Positions 18,407-26,445 of a stretch of 64,000 bases of DNA are shown here, in pieces. The notes under the pieces are model-generated. The model was not told the DNA's origin and searched no databases. It saw only the letters and a list, made by a program, of their open reading frames with translations. Where the stretch lies: NCBI GenBank assembly GCA_963825575.1, contig CAWGUB010000018.1, positions 186,001-250,000 on the forward strand. Direction: 5' to 3'. Origin of the DNA: JAFDBW01 sp963825575 (GTDB lineage: Bacteria > Desulfobacterota > Desulfuromonadia > Desulfuromonadales > BM103). The position numbers and the translations under genes are program-made. Each line of letters begins with the position of its first letter. Position 1 is the stretch's first letter.

Positions 18407-18483
18407 AGGAGAAGTGTCGGGCAAAAGGCTTTGTCTCTGCAAGAGGCAATCTCAGCTTATGCTATCGGGATTTTCACATGGAA

Positions 18484-19626
18484 TCAACGGCCCAGCTTTT
18501 CGCAGGCCTTTCGATGGGCGCCATGCACAGGCAAAGCAGCCAATTCATCGTCTCCGAACCAGGTGAAACCGCTACTTTCAGCAATCAGACCAGGGGGGTC
18601 AACAGCGACCATATAAACGGCCAATTCCAGCTTGAAGTGACTGTATGCATGGCGAACATCGCAAAGCCTGCCGGGAACGCCTTGCCAACCCAGGTCAGCG
18701 AGCAAACGAGATGCGACCTGATCCGGGGACAGGTTATCTGGCATGTCCGCTGATGGAAGCTCCCAAAGCCCTCCAAGGAAACCCTCGGCAGGGCGCTGTC
18801 TCAGCATCACGTTGTGTTCTCTTTTGATGATCAGGGCAACCTGTCGACGAACCGGGACCTGCACCCGCTTGCGCGGCGAGGGCAGCGCTGTCGCCAGGCC
18901 TCTTGCACAGGCCAGGCAGATTTTTCGCAAAGGGCAGATTTCACAATCAGGGCCGCGAGGCGTACAAACTGTCGCGCCCAAATCCATGATGGCCTGGGCG
19001 TAGTCGTGCGGCCTGTCCCGGGGAGTCAGGGCTTCAGCCCAAGCCCAGAGTTGTTTTTCCGCGCTCTTGCCGCGCGGATCGTCCATCCAGGCAAAGAGAC
19101 GAACCAGTACCCGCCGGACATTGCCATCGAGAATCGGTACCGGCTGAGCAAAAGCAATGGAAAGGATGGCGCCGGCCGTGGAACGCCCGATGCCCGGTAA
19201 CGCGACCAGCCCATCGAGGGAATTCGGCAAAACCCCTCCGGAGTCCGCGACAATCTTTCCGGCGGCGCTGTGCAGGTTACGGGCCCTCGAATAATAGCCC
19301 AGCCCAGCCCACAGGGTGATGACATCATTCAGAGGCGCCAAAGCTAGACTTTCTACGGTCGGGAACTGTTGGATAAAACGCTTGTAGTAAGGGATGACGG
19401 CAGCAACCGTGGTCTGCTGCAGCATTATCTCGGAGATCCAGATACGGTAAGGGTCGCGGGTTTGCCGCCACGGCAGATCACGCCCTGCTCTGCCGTACCA
19501 GGCAAGCAGCCGCCGGGAAACTTCGGCAGGATCAAAAGGCAGAGCCTGGTCAGGGGCAAGAGGTGAGAGGCGAGAGGACGCCGCCTCTTTCCTCTGACCA
19601 CTTTCCTCTTTCCTGCTTCTGGTCAA
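18484..19626 (-). CDS. mutY: A/G-specific adenine glycosylase MutY
   Basis: The 380-residue base-excision repair enzyme removes adenine mispaired with 8-oxoguanine. It has the HhH-GPD core (SEIMLQQTTVAAVIPYY, LPGIGRSTAGAI, catalytic Asp in ILDGNVRRV-type context) and the [4Fe-4S] motif C-x6-C-x2-C-x5-C (CTPRGPDCEICPLRKIC). A C-terminal NUDIX-like domain reads the 8-oxoG (LWELPSAD). Its ATG overlaps the hisC stop by 4 bases. The first roughly 28 residues (rich in Arg, Lys, Glu, Ser) are encoded by a purine-rich inverted repeat and are not part of the MutY family core. Confidence 0.95.
   Translation of the reverse strand: MTRSRKEESGQRKEAASSRLSPLAPDQALPFDPAEVSRRLLAWYGRAGRDLPWRQTRDPYRIWISEIMLQQTTVAAVIPYYKRFIQQFPTVESLALAPLNDVITLWAGLGYYSRARNLHSAAGKIVADSGGVLPNSLDGLVALPGIGRSTAGAILSIAFAQPVPILDGNVRRVLVRLFAWMDDPRGKSAEKQLWAWAEALTPRDRPHDYAQAIMDLGATVCTPRGPDCEICPLRKICLACARGLATALPSPRKRVQVPVRRQVALIIKREHNVMLRQRPAEGFLGGLWELPSADMPDNLSPDQVASRLLADLGWQGVPGRLCDVRHAYSHFKLELAVYMVAVDPPGLIAESSGFTWFGDDELAALPVHGAHRKACEKLGR
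19555..19620. repeat. Purine-rich imperfect inverted repeat overlapping the mutY 5' end
   Basis: GGGGCAAGAGGTGAGAGGCG (19553-19572) faces CTCTTTCCTCTGACCAC and TTTCCTCTTTCC (about 19586-19617). The sequence resembles the segment between mqnE and mqnC at 21835-21905. Here it is read as the N-terminal codons of MutY. Confidence 0.5.
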
Positions 19627-20666
19627 CCTATCTCCCGCAGCGCTGTCAAAGTCTTTTCCATTTCTTCACGAGTCCCGATGGAAATGCGCAAGCCATGCGC
19701 CAGGGCCGGGTCACTAAAATAACGGACCAGGATCTTGCGCTGGTAAAGAGCATCATAAACCCGCTGGCCATGTCGATCAGGGGGGCTGGTGAAAAGGTAG
19801 TTCGCGCTGGAGGGCAGCACAGCATAGCCAAGCTTGGTCAGCTCATCCTTGAACCAGTCACGGGTGGCGCAGATGCGCGCAACACACTCCTTGAAATACT
19901 CCTGGTCTCTGAGTGCGGCAACCACGGCCACCTGGGCCAGACGGTCAAGGTTATAGTGGTCGCGGATCTTGTCGAGCGCTGCGATGACCTCCGGTCTGGC
20001 GATCGCCAGGCCGAGCCGCATCCCCGCGAGAGAGTAACTCTTGGAGAGAGTCCTGACCACCACGACATTCTGCTTCTCTTTCACCAGGGCAAGGCAGTTG
20101 CTCGCTGAAAAGTCTGCATAAGCTTCATCGACCACCAGTAGGCCGTCGCAGCGGTCCGCCAGGGCAGCAACTTCGGCAGGAGACCAGGTCAGGCCAAGGG
20201 GCGCGTTCGGACTGGTGAGAAAGAACAGCGGGCCCGGATATCGCGCAGGGAGCCCGATGATCTCTTTCTCTTCGGTCAGTCGGAAGGTTTTGACAACTGT
20301 ATCCTGCACCCGGGCCAAAGTCGCATAGTAGGAGTAGGACGGGTGCAGGTAGGCAACCTCCTGACCTTCGCCGACACAAGCCCTGATCAGGTTGTTGAGG
20401 AGCTCATCGGAGCCATTGGCCATGATCACCCAGTCAACCGGGTAGCCATACAGCTCCGCAGCGGCCTTGCGCCCATCCCGGCAGGCAGCGTCCGGGTATT
20501 TACGCAGGTCATCACCGGTCGCCTGCCGGATCGCCTCGATCACCTGCGGTGACGGTGGGTACGGGTTCTCGTTGGTGTTGAGTTTGACCCATCCTGCCTC
20601 GTCGGGCGGCTGGAAGCCGGGCACGTAACCGGCCATATCGGCGATGTTTTTACGAATGTAAGACAT
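19623..20666 (-). CDS. hisC: Histidinol-phosphate aminotransferase
   Basis: The 347-residue class I/II PLP aminotransferase matches HisC: NENPYPPSPQV near the N-terminus, VDEAYADFS, and the PLP lysine in RTLSKSYSLAGMRLG. The C-terminal arginine motif is HGLRISIGTREE. It makes histidinol phosphate from imidazole-acetol phosphate; some homologues also act on aromatic amino acids. An AAGGAAGG ribosome binding site precedes the ATG. It stands apart from other his genes; hisZ is 33 kb away. Confidence 0.94.
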   Translation of the reverse strand: MSYIRKNIADMAGYVPGFQPPDEAGWVKLNTNENPYPPSPQVIEAIRQATGDDLRKYPDAACRDGRKAAAELYGYPVDWVIMANGSDELLNNLIRACVGEGQEVAYLHPSYSYYATLARVQDTVVKTFRLTEEKEIIGLPARYPGPLFFLTSPNAPLGLTWSPAEVAALADRCDGLLVVDEAYADFSASNCLALVKEKQNVVVVRTLSKSYSLAGMRLGLAIARPEVIAALDKIRDHYNLDRLAQVAVVAALRDQEYFKECVARICATRDWFKDELTKLGYAVLPSSANYLFTSPPDRHGQRVYDALYQRKILVRYFSDPALAHGLRISIGTREEMEKTLTALREIG

Positions 20667-20679
20667 GTGGCCTTCCTTT

Positions 20680-20756
20680 CAGCCGCCAAGACACCAAGAC
20701 ACAAAAACAACTCCATAAACCCGATCTTCTCTTCGTGCCTTCGTGACTTTGTGGCT
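20680..20756. repeat. Inverted repeat of the GCCAAGACACCAAGAC / CTTCGTGACTTTGTGGC type
   Basis: AGCCGCCAAGACACCAAGAC at the left and CTTCGTGACTTTGTGGCT at the right are imperfectly complementary. They lie between mqnC and hisC and run right up to the mqnC stop codon. The sequence is similar in style to the AACGCAAAG repeats elsewhere in the window. Confidence 0.55.
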
Positions 20757-21822
20757 AATACATTTCCAGGGTGGCATAAGTCGTCGTTCGCCGCACCGGC
20801 TGGAACCCGGCAGTTCTGGCGAGTTCGATGATCTCATCCTGAGACATGCGGAAATCAACCCCGGCGGCGGCAACAACATTCTCCTCCAGCATCGTCCCCC
20901 CCAGGTCGTTGGCACCAAAATACAAGGCGATCTGCGCCATGCGCGCCCCCTGGGTGACCCAGCTGGCCTGGATGTTCGGTACATTGTCGAGAATCACCCT
21001 TGAGAGTGCAAGCACTTTCAGATATTCGACACCGCTCGCCTGCTCGCCACCCAACGCGGTGTTACCTGGCTGATAACTCCAGGGGATAAAGGCTGTGAAA
21101 CCGCTCTTTTCGTTTTGCAGATCACGCACACGGAAAAGATGCTCGACGATGTCTTCGGGCTTCTCCCCGGCACCGAACATCATGGTTGCCGTGGTCGGCA
21201 TTCCCAGGTGATGAGCCTCTCGCATCACGTCGGCCCACTCCTGCCAGCCGATCTTGTTCGGCGAAATCTGCTGGCGCACCTCATCCACCAGAATCTCCGC
21301 ACCCCCACCAGGCAGTGACTGCAACCCTGCCCGATGCAGACGGCCCAGACATTCCACCATTGAGATGTTCGAAAGTTTGGCAATATGTACAATCTCGGCA
21401 GGGGACAGGGAGTGAATCTGTACTGCCGGGAAACGCTGCCTCAACTGGCGAAAAAGCTCCTCGAACCAGTCGATCTGCAAATCCGGGTGGAGGCCACCCT
21501 GCATCAGCAGCTGCGTCCCACCGTGTTCAACCAACTCCTGGACCTTGCTGAAAATCTCCGCGTAGCCAAGGACATAAGCCTCCAGATGGGCTTCATCACG
21601 GTAAAATGCGCAAAATCTGCATTGTGTGGTGCAGATGTTGGTGTAGTTGACGTTGCGGTCGACAACAAACGAGACCCGCCGACCGGGATGTATCTGACAC
21701 CGCAAATTGTCGGCCAGCCTCCCCAGTCCAAGCAGATCGGCTTCAGTCAGCAGCCAAAGGGCTTCCGCTCTGTCGAGAGGCGTTGCAGATGCGAGTTTTT
21801 GCGTAATCGTATTCAGCATCAT
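20755..21822 (-). CDS. mqnC: Cyclic dehypoxanthinyl futalosine synthase MqnC
   Basis: The 355-residue radical SAM enzyme carries CTTQCRFC (C64, C68, C71) for the SAM-binding [4Fe-4S] cluster, LMQGGLHPDL, and the C-terminal FGANDLGGTMLEENVV signature that separates MqnC from MqnE. It cyclises dehypoxanthinyl futalosine (the MqnB product) to the substrate of MqnD. It follows mqnE on the same strand after a purine-rich repeat of about 70 bp. Confidence 0.94.
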   Translation of the reverse strand: MMLNTITQKLASATPLDRAEALWLLTEADLLGLGRLADNLRCQIHPGRRVSFVVDRNVNYTNICTTQCRFCAFYRDEAHLEAYVLGYAEIFSKVQELVEHGGTQLLMQGGLHPDLQIDWFEELFRQLRQRFPAVQIHSLSPAEIVHIAKLSNISMVECLGRLHRAGLQSLPGGGAEILVDEVRQQISPNKIGWQEWADVMREAHHLGMPTTATMMFGAGEKPEDIVEHLFRVRDLQNEKSGFTAFIPWSYQPGNTALGGEQASGVEYLKVLALSRVILDNVPNIQASWVTQGARMAQIALYFGANDLGGTMLEENVVAAAGVDFRMSQDEIIELARTAGFQPVRRTTTYATLEMY

Positions 21823-21834
21823 CGAGCCAAATCG

Positions 21835-21905
21835 GAGGTGGGAGGAAAGAGGTCAGTGGAAAGAAAATCTCTCCCCTTCTTTCCACTTTCTTCTTACCCC
21901 TTTGC
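21835..21905. repeat. Purine-rich inverted repeat between mqnE and mqnC
   Basis: GGGAGGAAAGAGGTCAGTGG and the facing CTTTCCACTTTCTTCTTACC can pair over most of their length. It is similar to the repeat inside the 5' end of mutY. Confidence 0.55.
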
Positions 21906-21906
21906 T

Positions 21907-22989
21907 TTAAAATGTTCTGATTTCGTTATACAACGTATCCCGCTCCACCGGCTGTTTCCCGGCTTTACGAATCAGTTCAACCAGCTGGTCCTTGCTCACC
22001 TGCTGGGGCGAATCAGCCCCGGCATCGTGGCCGATCTGCTCTTCGACAACGGTGCCGTCGAGATCGTTGACACCGAAGGCAAGGGCAACCTGGGCGACTT
22101 TTAACCCCAGCATGACCCAGTAAGCCTTGATGTGTCGGAAATTATCGAGATAGATTCTGCTGACAGCCAAAGTCTTGAGCGCATCAACACCGCCGACCCC
22201 CCTGGCGGCAGGCACCCGGGTGTTATCCGGCTGAAAAGCCAGAGGGATGAACGCCTGGAAGCCGCCGGTCCGATCTTGCAGTTCGCGCAGCCTGGCCAGA
22301 TGATCGACCCGGTCGGCAAAATTTTCAACATGGCCGAACAGCATTGTGGCATTGGTCTTCAGCCCGCCGATGTGCACCTGCTCCGTCACCTCCAGCCAAC
22401 GCTCACCGCTGATTTTTTCCGGGCAGATCTGCTTGCGCACTTCCGGGGCAAAAATTTCCGCCCCACCCCCGGGCATGGAGTCGAGGCCGGCCACCTTCAA
22501 CTCGGCAACGACCTCGGCAGGTGACTGCTGCGTCAGCCGGGCAAAATAGTCAATCTCAACCGCCGTGAAGGCTTTGATGTGCAGTTGCGGATTGTCCGCC
22601 TTCATCGCGGCCAGGATCTCGAGGTAGAAGTCAAAGGGCAAATCGGGGTGCAACCCCCCGACCATATGGATTTCTGTCGCTCCTGCATCACTGGCCTCGG
22701 CGGCACGTTCGAGAATGTCGTTAAGTGCCAGGGTGTAGCTACCGTCATCGTTTTCGTCTTCACGGCTGAAAGCGCAGAACGTGCAACGGTTGACACAGAT
22801 ATTGGTGTAATTGATGTGACGATTGATATTGAAATAAACCTTGTCGCCATTGATTTGCTGGTTGGCCAGGGCCGCCAGCTCGCCGATCGCTAGCAGATCG
22901 TCAGACTCGAAAAGCGCAAGGGCTTCGTCGTTGGAGACGCGGGCACCGTTTTCAATCTTGGTCCGGATATTCTGAAACAAGTTCACCAC
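21907..22989 (-). CDS. mqnE: Aminodeoxyfutalosine synthase MqnE
   Basis: The 360-residue radical SAM enzyme, counted from GTG 22989 (AGGAT lies upstream; a second GTG is at 22986), has CVNRCTFC (C65, C69, C72). VGGLHPDLPFDFYLE, AYWVMLGLKVAQVALAFGV (19 residues) and NDLDGTVVEEQI are also present, the last marking MqnE. It joins SAM to the chorismate-derived enol-pyruvyl benzoate to give aminofutalosine. The open frame extends to 23064 and would overlap the UbiX gene by 22 bases, so the longer start is less likely. Confidence 0.9.
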   Translation of the reverse strand: MVNLFQNIRTKIENGARVSNDEALALFESDDLLAIGELAALANQQINGDKVYFNINRHINYTNICVNRCTFCAFSREDENDDGSYTLALNDILERAAEASDAGATEIHMVGGLHPDLPFDFYLEILAAMKADNPQLHIKAFTAVEIDYFARLTQQSPAEVVAELKVAGLDSMPGGGAEIFAPEVRKQICPEKISGERWLEVTEQVHIGGLKTNATMLFGHVENFADRVDHLARLRELQDRTGGFQAFIPLAFQPDNTRVPAARGVGGVDALKTLAVSRIYLDNFRHIKAYWVMLGLKVAQVALAFGVNDLDGTVVEEQIGHDAGADSPQQVSKDQLVELIRKAGKQPVERDTLYNEIRTF

Positions 22990-23042
22990 TTTATTTATAT
23001 CCTGAAAAAGGCCATGGCAGACATGCAGAAGGATTTCTGCCG

Positions 23043-23666
23043 TTAGCCCTTTTCCTCTCCCCACCGGGCAAAAAGGTCATGGTCAATGCCGAGCTGATCG
23101 AGAACCTTGCCGACAACAAAATCAACCAGGTCAGAGATCTTTTCCGGGCCATGGTAGAAGCCCGGCATCGCCGGCAGAATGACAGCACCCGCCTGCGAGA
23201 GACGCAACAGGTTTTCGAGATGAATCGTATTGAATGGCGTTTCTCTCGGCACCATGATCAACGGGCGGCGCTCCTTGAGCATCACGTCCGCGGCCCGTTC
23301 CAGCAGGTTGCTGCTCAAGCCCGCAGCAACCCTGCCGGCGGTACCCATCGAACAGGGCATGACGATCATGGCATCGGCGGGGTTCGAACCGCTGGCAGAG
23401 CCTGCCCAGAAATCATCTATATCCAGGCAATCGACGGCGATACTGGCAAAATGTTCCTGTACCTGGTGGCGCTGAGGTTTGCTCTCTGCCGACCAGTCAA
23501 GCCCGACCTCATGCTTCAGGACCTGGCGACCCGCCGCAGTCAGAATCAGGCTGACCCGACATCCCGCCCGCAATAATTCGCTGACCAGGCCGAGGCCATA
23601 GATCGAACCTGAGGCGCCGGTGATAGCGACGACAAAATGCCGTATATCGTGATTGTCCGTCGACAT
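23043..23666 (-). CDS. ubiX: UbiX-family flavin prenyltransferase
   Basis: The 207-residue flavoprotein has the UbiX signature VAITGASGSIYGLGLVSELL (20 residues, 12-31), MIVMPCSMGTAGRVA and a C-terminal PETPF-like MVPRETPFNTIHLENL. The family prenylates FMN to make the cofactor for UbiD-type decarboxylases. Sitting between mqnE and a UbiA-type prenyltransferase gene, it most likely supports the late decarboxylation of the futalosine menaquinone route (the role called MqnM by some). No UbiD partner is in the window. Confidence 0.93.
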   Translation of the reverse strand: MSTDNHDIRHFVVAITGASGSIYGLGLVSELLRAGCRVSLILTAAGRQVLKHEVGLDWSAESKPQRHQVQEHFASIAVDCLDIDDFWAGSASGSNPADAMIVMPCSMGTAGRVAAGLSSNLLERAADVMLKERRPLIMVPRETPFNTIHLENLLRLSQAGAVILPAMPGFYHGPEKISDLVDFVVGKVLDQLGIDHDLFARWGEEKG

Positions 23667-23678
23667 GATTATCCCGTT

Positions 23679-24563
23679 CTAGACAAGTGCATCCACAAGG
23701 GTAAAAAGGAAGATTGTCACGCTGATGTAACCGTTCATATTGAAAAAGGCCGCGTCCAGGCGCGACAGATCATCAGGTCGCACCAGTAGATGTTCGTAGA
23801 TCAGCAATCCGGTCACCACCATGACACCGACAAGGTAAATAGCCCCCAGCCCCTTGCTGAACACCAGCGCCAACAGCAGGATCACCATCACCAGATGGAA
23901 TATGCGCACAATCAGGAACGAGCGCTCGATGCCGAAGCGTGAAGGGATCGAAAAGAGCCCCTTGTCGCGATCGTATTGGTAATCCTGCAGCGCGTAGAAG
24001 ATATCAAAACCAGCCACCCAGAAAAGCACCGCAAAACCGAGGACCATGACCGGCCAGCCAACGTCTCCGCGCAACGCGATCCAGGCTCCAATCGGCGCAG
24101 CCGCGAGGCAAATCCCGAGGACAAGGTGGGCCATGGCGGTAAACCGCTTGCAGAAGCTGTAGAGGGCCAGGAAGAAGATCGCCACCGGTGCCAGCTTCAG
24201 GCAAAGCGGGTTGAGCATCCACGCGGCAACCAACAAAAGCGCAAAAGCGCCAAGCACCAGCAGCCATGCTTCAACTGGATGGACTTTGCCTGCCGGGAGG
24301 TGGCGCTCGGCAGTCCGAGGGTTCTCCGCATCGATGCGCGCGTCAATAATGCGGTTCAACCCCATGGCCCCGGTCCGGGCCCCGACCATGGCCAGGCAGA
24401 CCCAGAAGACCTGGCCAAACGACGGTGCGCTGCCGCTTGCCAATGAGGCAAGCACCACGCCCATCAGGGCAAAGGGAAAAGCAAAAACCGTGTGGGAGAA
24501 CTTGATCATCTCCAGCAAGGTCGTCAGCTTGGCCAAAAGGCTATTTGTGATTGTCGTATCCAT
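23679..24563 (-). CDS. mqnP: UbiA-family prenyltransferase, probable menaquinone-pathway MqnP
   Basis: The 294-residue membrane protein has about eight hydrophobic helices. The first Asp-rich motif is NRIIDARIDAENPRT (D74, D78) and the second is DYQYDRDKG. UbiA enzymes attach a polyprenyl chain to an aromatic acid. Next to ubiX, mqnE and mqnC the likely acceptor is 1,4-dihydroxy-6-naphthoate, so MqnP is favoured over 4-hydroxybenzoate transferase. It appears to be the first gene of the minus-strand mqnP-ubiX-mqnE-mqnC-hisC-mutY run. Confidence 0.88.
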   Translation of the reverse strand: MDTTITNSLLAKLTTLLEMIKFSHTVFAFPFALMGVVLASLASGSAPSFGQVFWVCLAMVGARTGAMGLNRIIDARIDAENPRTAERHLPAGKVHPVEAWLLVLGAFALLLVAAWMLNPLCLKLAPVAIFFLALYSFCKRFTAMAHLVLGICLAAAPIGAWIALRGDVGWPVMVLGFAVLFWVAGFDIFYALQDYQYDRDKGLFSIPSRFGIERSFLIVRIFHLVMVILLLALVFSKGLGAIYLVGVMVVTGLLIYEHLLVRPDDLSRLDAAFFNMNGYISVTIFLFTLVDALV

Positions 24564-24580
24564 AGTTGAATTAAGCAGTC

Positions 24581-24609
24581 AGTTTACAACGCCCCTATCA
24601 CAGGTTCAA
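24581..24609 (-). promoter_or_regulatory. Predicted promoter of the mqnP-ubiX-mqnE operon
   Basis: On the minus strand TTGAAC (24609-24604), a 17-bp spacer and TAAACT (24586-24581). The implied leader before ATG 24563 is only about 10 nt and lacks a clear ribosome binding site. Confidence 0.5.
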
Positions 24610-24699
24610 GCAAACCCGACAGAAAGGGCAAAAAGATTGCGTGCCGTGTTCAATGAAAAAAGCATAGCAAGGAACTTTGGATTAACAGATTGAAAAACC

Positions 24700-24722
24700 G
24701 TTTAACGCAAAGGCGCCAAGAT
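24700..24722. repeat. AACGCAAAG-type repeat fragment
   Basis: TTTAACGCAAAGGCGCCAAG directly downstream of the xth stop; one arm only. Confidence 0.4.
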
Positions 24723-24729
24723 TGCCAAC

Positions 24730-25641
24730 TTATAAGTTAAACTCGGCCCAGACCGGGGCGTGATCGGAGGGTTTCTCCATGGCCCGGATATCGTAATCAA
24801 TGCCTGCTGAGACACAACGTCCGGCAAGGCTCGCACTGGCCAGGATCAGGTCGATCCGCAAGCCGCGCGGCGGGTCTGCCTCGAAACCGCGACTGCGATA
24901 ATCGAACCAGCTGAACCAGTCGTCCACTTCCGGATGGCATTTGCGAAAAGTATCCGTCAAACCCCATCCGCAGAGACGTTGCAACCACTCCCTCTCCTGT
25001 GGCAGGAAGCTGCATTTTCCGGTACGTAGCCAACGTCTGGCGTTCTCCTCGCCGATGCCGATATCCTGGTTTTCCGGAGCTACGTTCATGTCGCCAACCA
25101 CCAGCAGCCTCTCTTCGGGGTTCCGCCGAGAGGTCAGGTCGTTGAACAGGTCAGCATAAAAACGCGCCTTGTTCGGGAATTTAACCGGATGGTCTTGGCT
25201 TTCACCCTGCGGGAAGTAGCCGTTGACGACCCGCAAGGCCCCCCCCTGCAACGGGTAACTTGCGGCGATCAGACGCCTCTGTGCCTCATCACCGTCACCG
25301 GCAAAACCGAATTGTGCATCAAATGGAGCACTGCGACTCAACAGAGCCACACCGTAATGAGTCTTCTGCCCGAACCAGAGCGCCCGGTATCCCATGGCCT
25401 CGATATCAGACTGCGGAAAGTCCTGGTCCTGGACCTTGGTTTCCTGGAGGGCAATGATTTCCGGCTGGTGCTTTTCGATGACAGCCGCAAGCTGGTGTAG
25501 GCGGGTGCGAATACTGTTGACGTTGAAAGAAACAATTTTCAGGTTTTGAGCTGCCTTTTCGCTGTTCTCAGTCAGATGTGTCGTTGCATAGCTCGGGAAG
25601 AACTCATCTGCTTTGACCGGTTCTGTCGGCGCGTGCGGCAA
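24730..25641 (-). CDS. xth: Exodeoxyribonuclease III
   Basis: The AP endonuclease/3'-exonuclease has all family residues: SFNVNSIRTR, LQETKVQDQD (metal Glu), NGYFPQGES, VVGDMNVAP (Asp/Asn), LRIDLILAS and the terminal SDHAPVWAEF (Asp-His). It acts in base-excision repair. The 303-residue frame begins at TTG 25641, about 34 residues before the usual start (LKIVSFN). No ATG lies between, so the true start (TTG 25641 or a CTG nearer the core) is unresolved. The 213 bases upstream hold a weak promoter (TATGAT at 25764-25759) and a partial copy of the nuo terminator sequence at 25786-25806. Confidence 0.93.
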   Translation of the reverse strand: MPHAPTEPVKADEFFPSYATTHLTENSEKAAQNLKIVSFNVNSIRTRLHQLAAVIEKHQPEIIALQETKVQDQDFPQSDIEAMGYRALWFGQKTHYGVALLSRSAPFDAQFGFAGDGDEAQRRLIAASYPLQGGALRVVNGYFPQGESQDHPVKFPNKARFYADLFNDLTSRRNPEERLLVVGDMNVAPENQDIGIGEENARRWLRTGKCSFLPQEREWLQRLCGWGLTDTFRKCHPEVDDWFSWFDYRSRGFEADPPRGLRIDLILASASLAGRCVSAGIDYDIRAMEKPSDHAPVWAEFNL

Positions 25642-25854
25642 TTTCCGGAGTTGGATCGACCTGACTTTTACTTTGCACAGACATTCGATTTTTCATGCAG
25701 GAACAAAAACTGCTCAGGTCGTTCGAGCCTTCGACTTCTCCAATCCGTGTTCAAATTAATCATACCTGTACGGCACAAACAAAGAAAGCCCGGTCATAAA
25801 TGGCCGATGCCTTGCAGACTGCTGACAAAGTTCAGTCAGGTTTTATGATTAGAG

Positions 25855-26383
25855 AAGGAACCGAGGGTTAATCTGTTGCCCTCTTGTGTTTCTACTCTGA
25901 AAGTCAAAAACAAGACAAAAGAACCCGGGGGTTGCGCCCCCCGACAGCGCCTTACTCTTTTGCTGGCCCAAAAGAGTAAGCAGAAAAGGGCCTGCGCTGC
26001 GCTGGGCATGTCTGGCTCGTCAAGGCGGCAACCTCAACTCAGATCAGTGAGCACGATTACATCGCTACACTTCCCCCGCAGGAGCCGAGGCTCTTGTGAG
26101 CCTCTCCTTCTGTGGAGGATTGTCATCGGTCAGGTGCTTTAGGCTTTTCCCTGTAGACCACACTGGAAAGGTCAGGCCCTTTGAACGGGCCGGATCTTCA
26201 TTACAGCTCGGTCGTCTATTGATGACTCAGACAACCGGCAGAGGAGATGCCCTCCGCAAGGAGAAGGCACTTTTGCATACTTTTGTTGCCGGACAAAAGT
26301 ATGGCGTCCGGCGGGACGCGACCCGCCGGTTCTGGTTTTAAACATAAAGGAATTAGAGCAACAGATGATCTCCTGTTGCCCTA
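25855..26383. repeat. Hairpin-rich dispersed element, copy 2
   Basis: This copy lies between the xth start and the end of nuoN. Its left boundary hairpin is half decayed (only TTAATCTGTTGCCCTC at 25868-25883 is intact); the right one is AGAGCAACAGATG...CTGTTGCCCT (26355-26382). Module A contains CCGGGGG/CCCCCCG and TTACTCTTTTG/CAAAAGAGTAA (25952-25979). The inverted module A' contains CATACTTTTGT/ACAAAAGTATG (26276-26303) and GCGGG/CCCGC. GAGGCTC-TTGT-GAGCCTC lies between the modules (26089-26106). The recurring short open frames in it are treated as spurious. Confidence 0.88.
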
Positions 26384-26388
26384 AGCTG

Positions 26389-26420
26389 CAAAGCCCCGGT
26401 CATAAATGACCGGGGCTTTG
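26389..26420 (-). terminator. Terminator of the nuo operon
   Basis: CAAAGCCCCGGTCAT-AA-ATGACCGGGGCTTTG is a perfect palindrome of about 15 bp per arm, 26 bases after nuoN. It probably works in both directions. The GGGGCTTT arm supplies the short U-run on either strand. Confidence 0.8.
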
Positions 26421-26445
26421 AGATAACTCGCGAGAGGTGTTGAAG

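Noticed and set aside
25876..26341. Small plus-strand open frames in element copy 2 that recur in copy 3 (48494-48944)
   Set aside because: Shared peptides such as KPGGCAPR and GQKYGV arise from the repeated hairpin DNA; they differ in length and start, and lack consistent ribosome binding sites.
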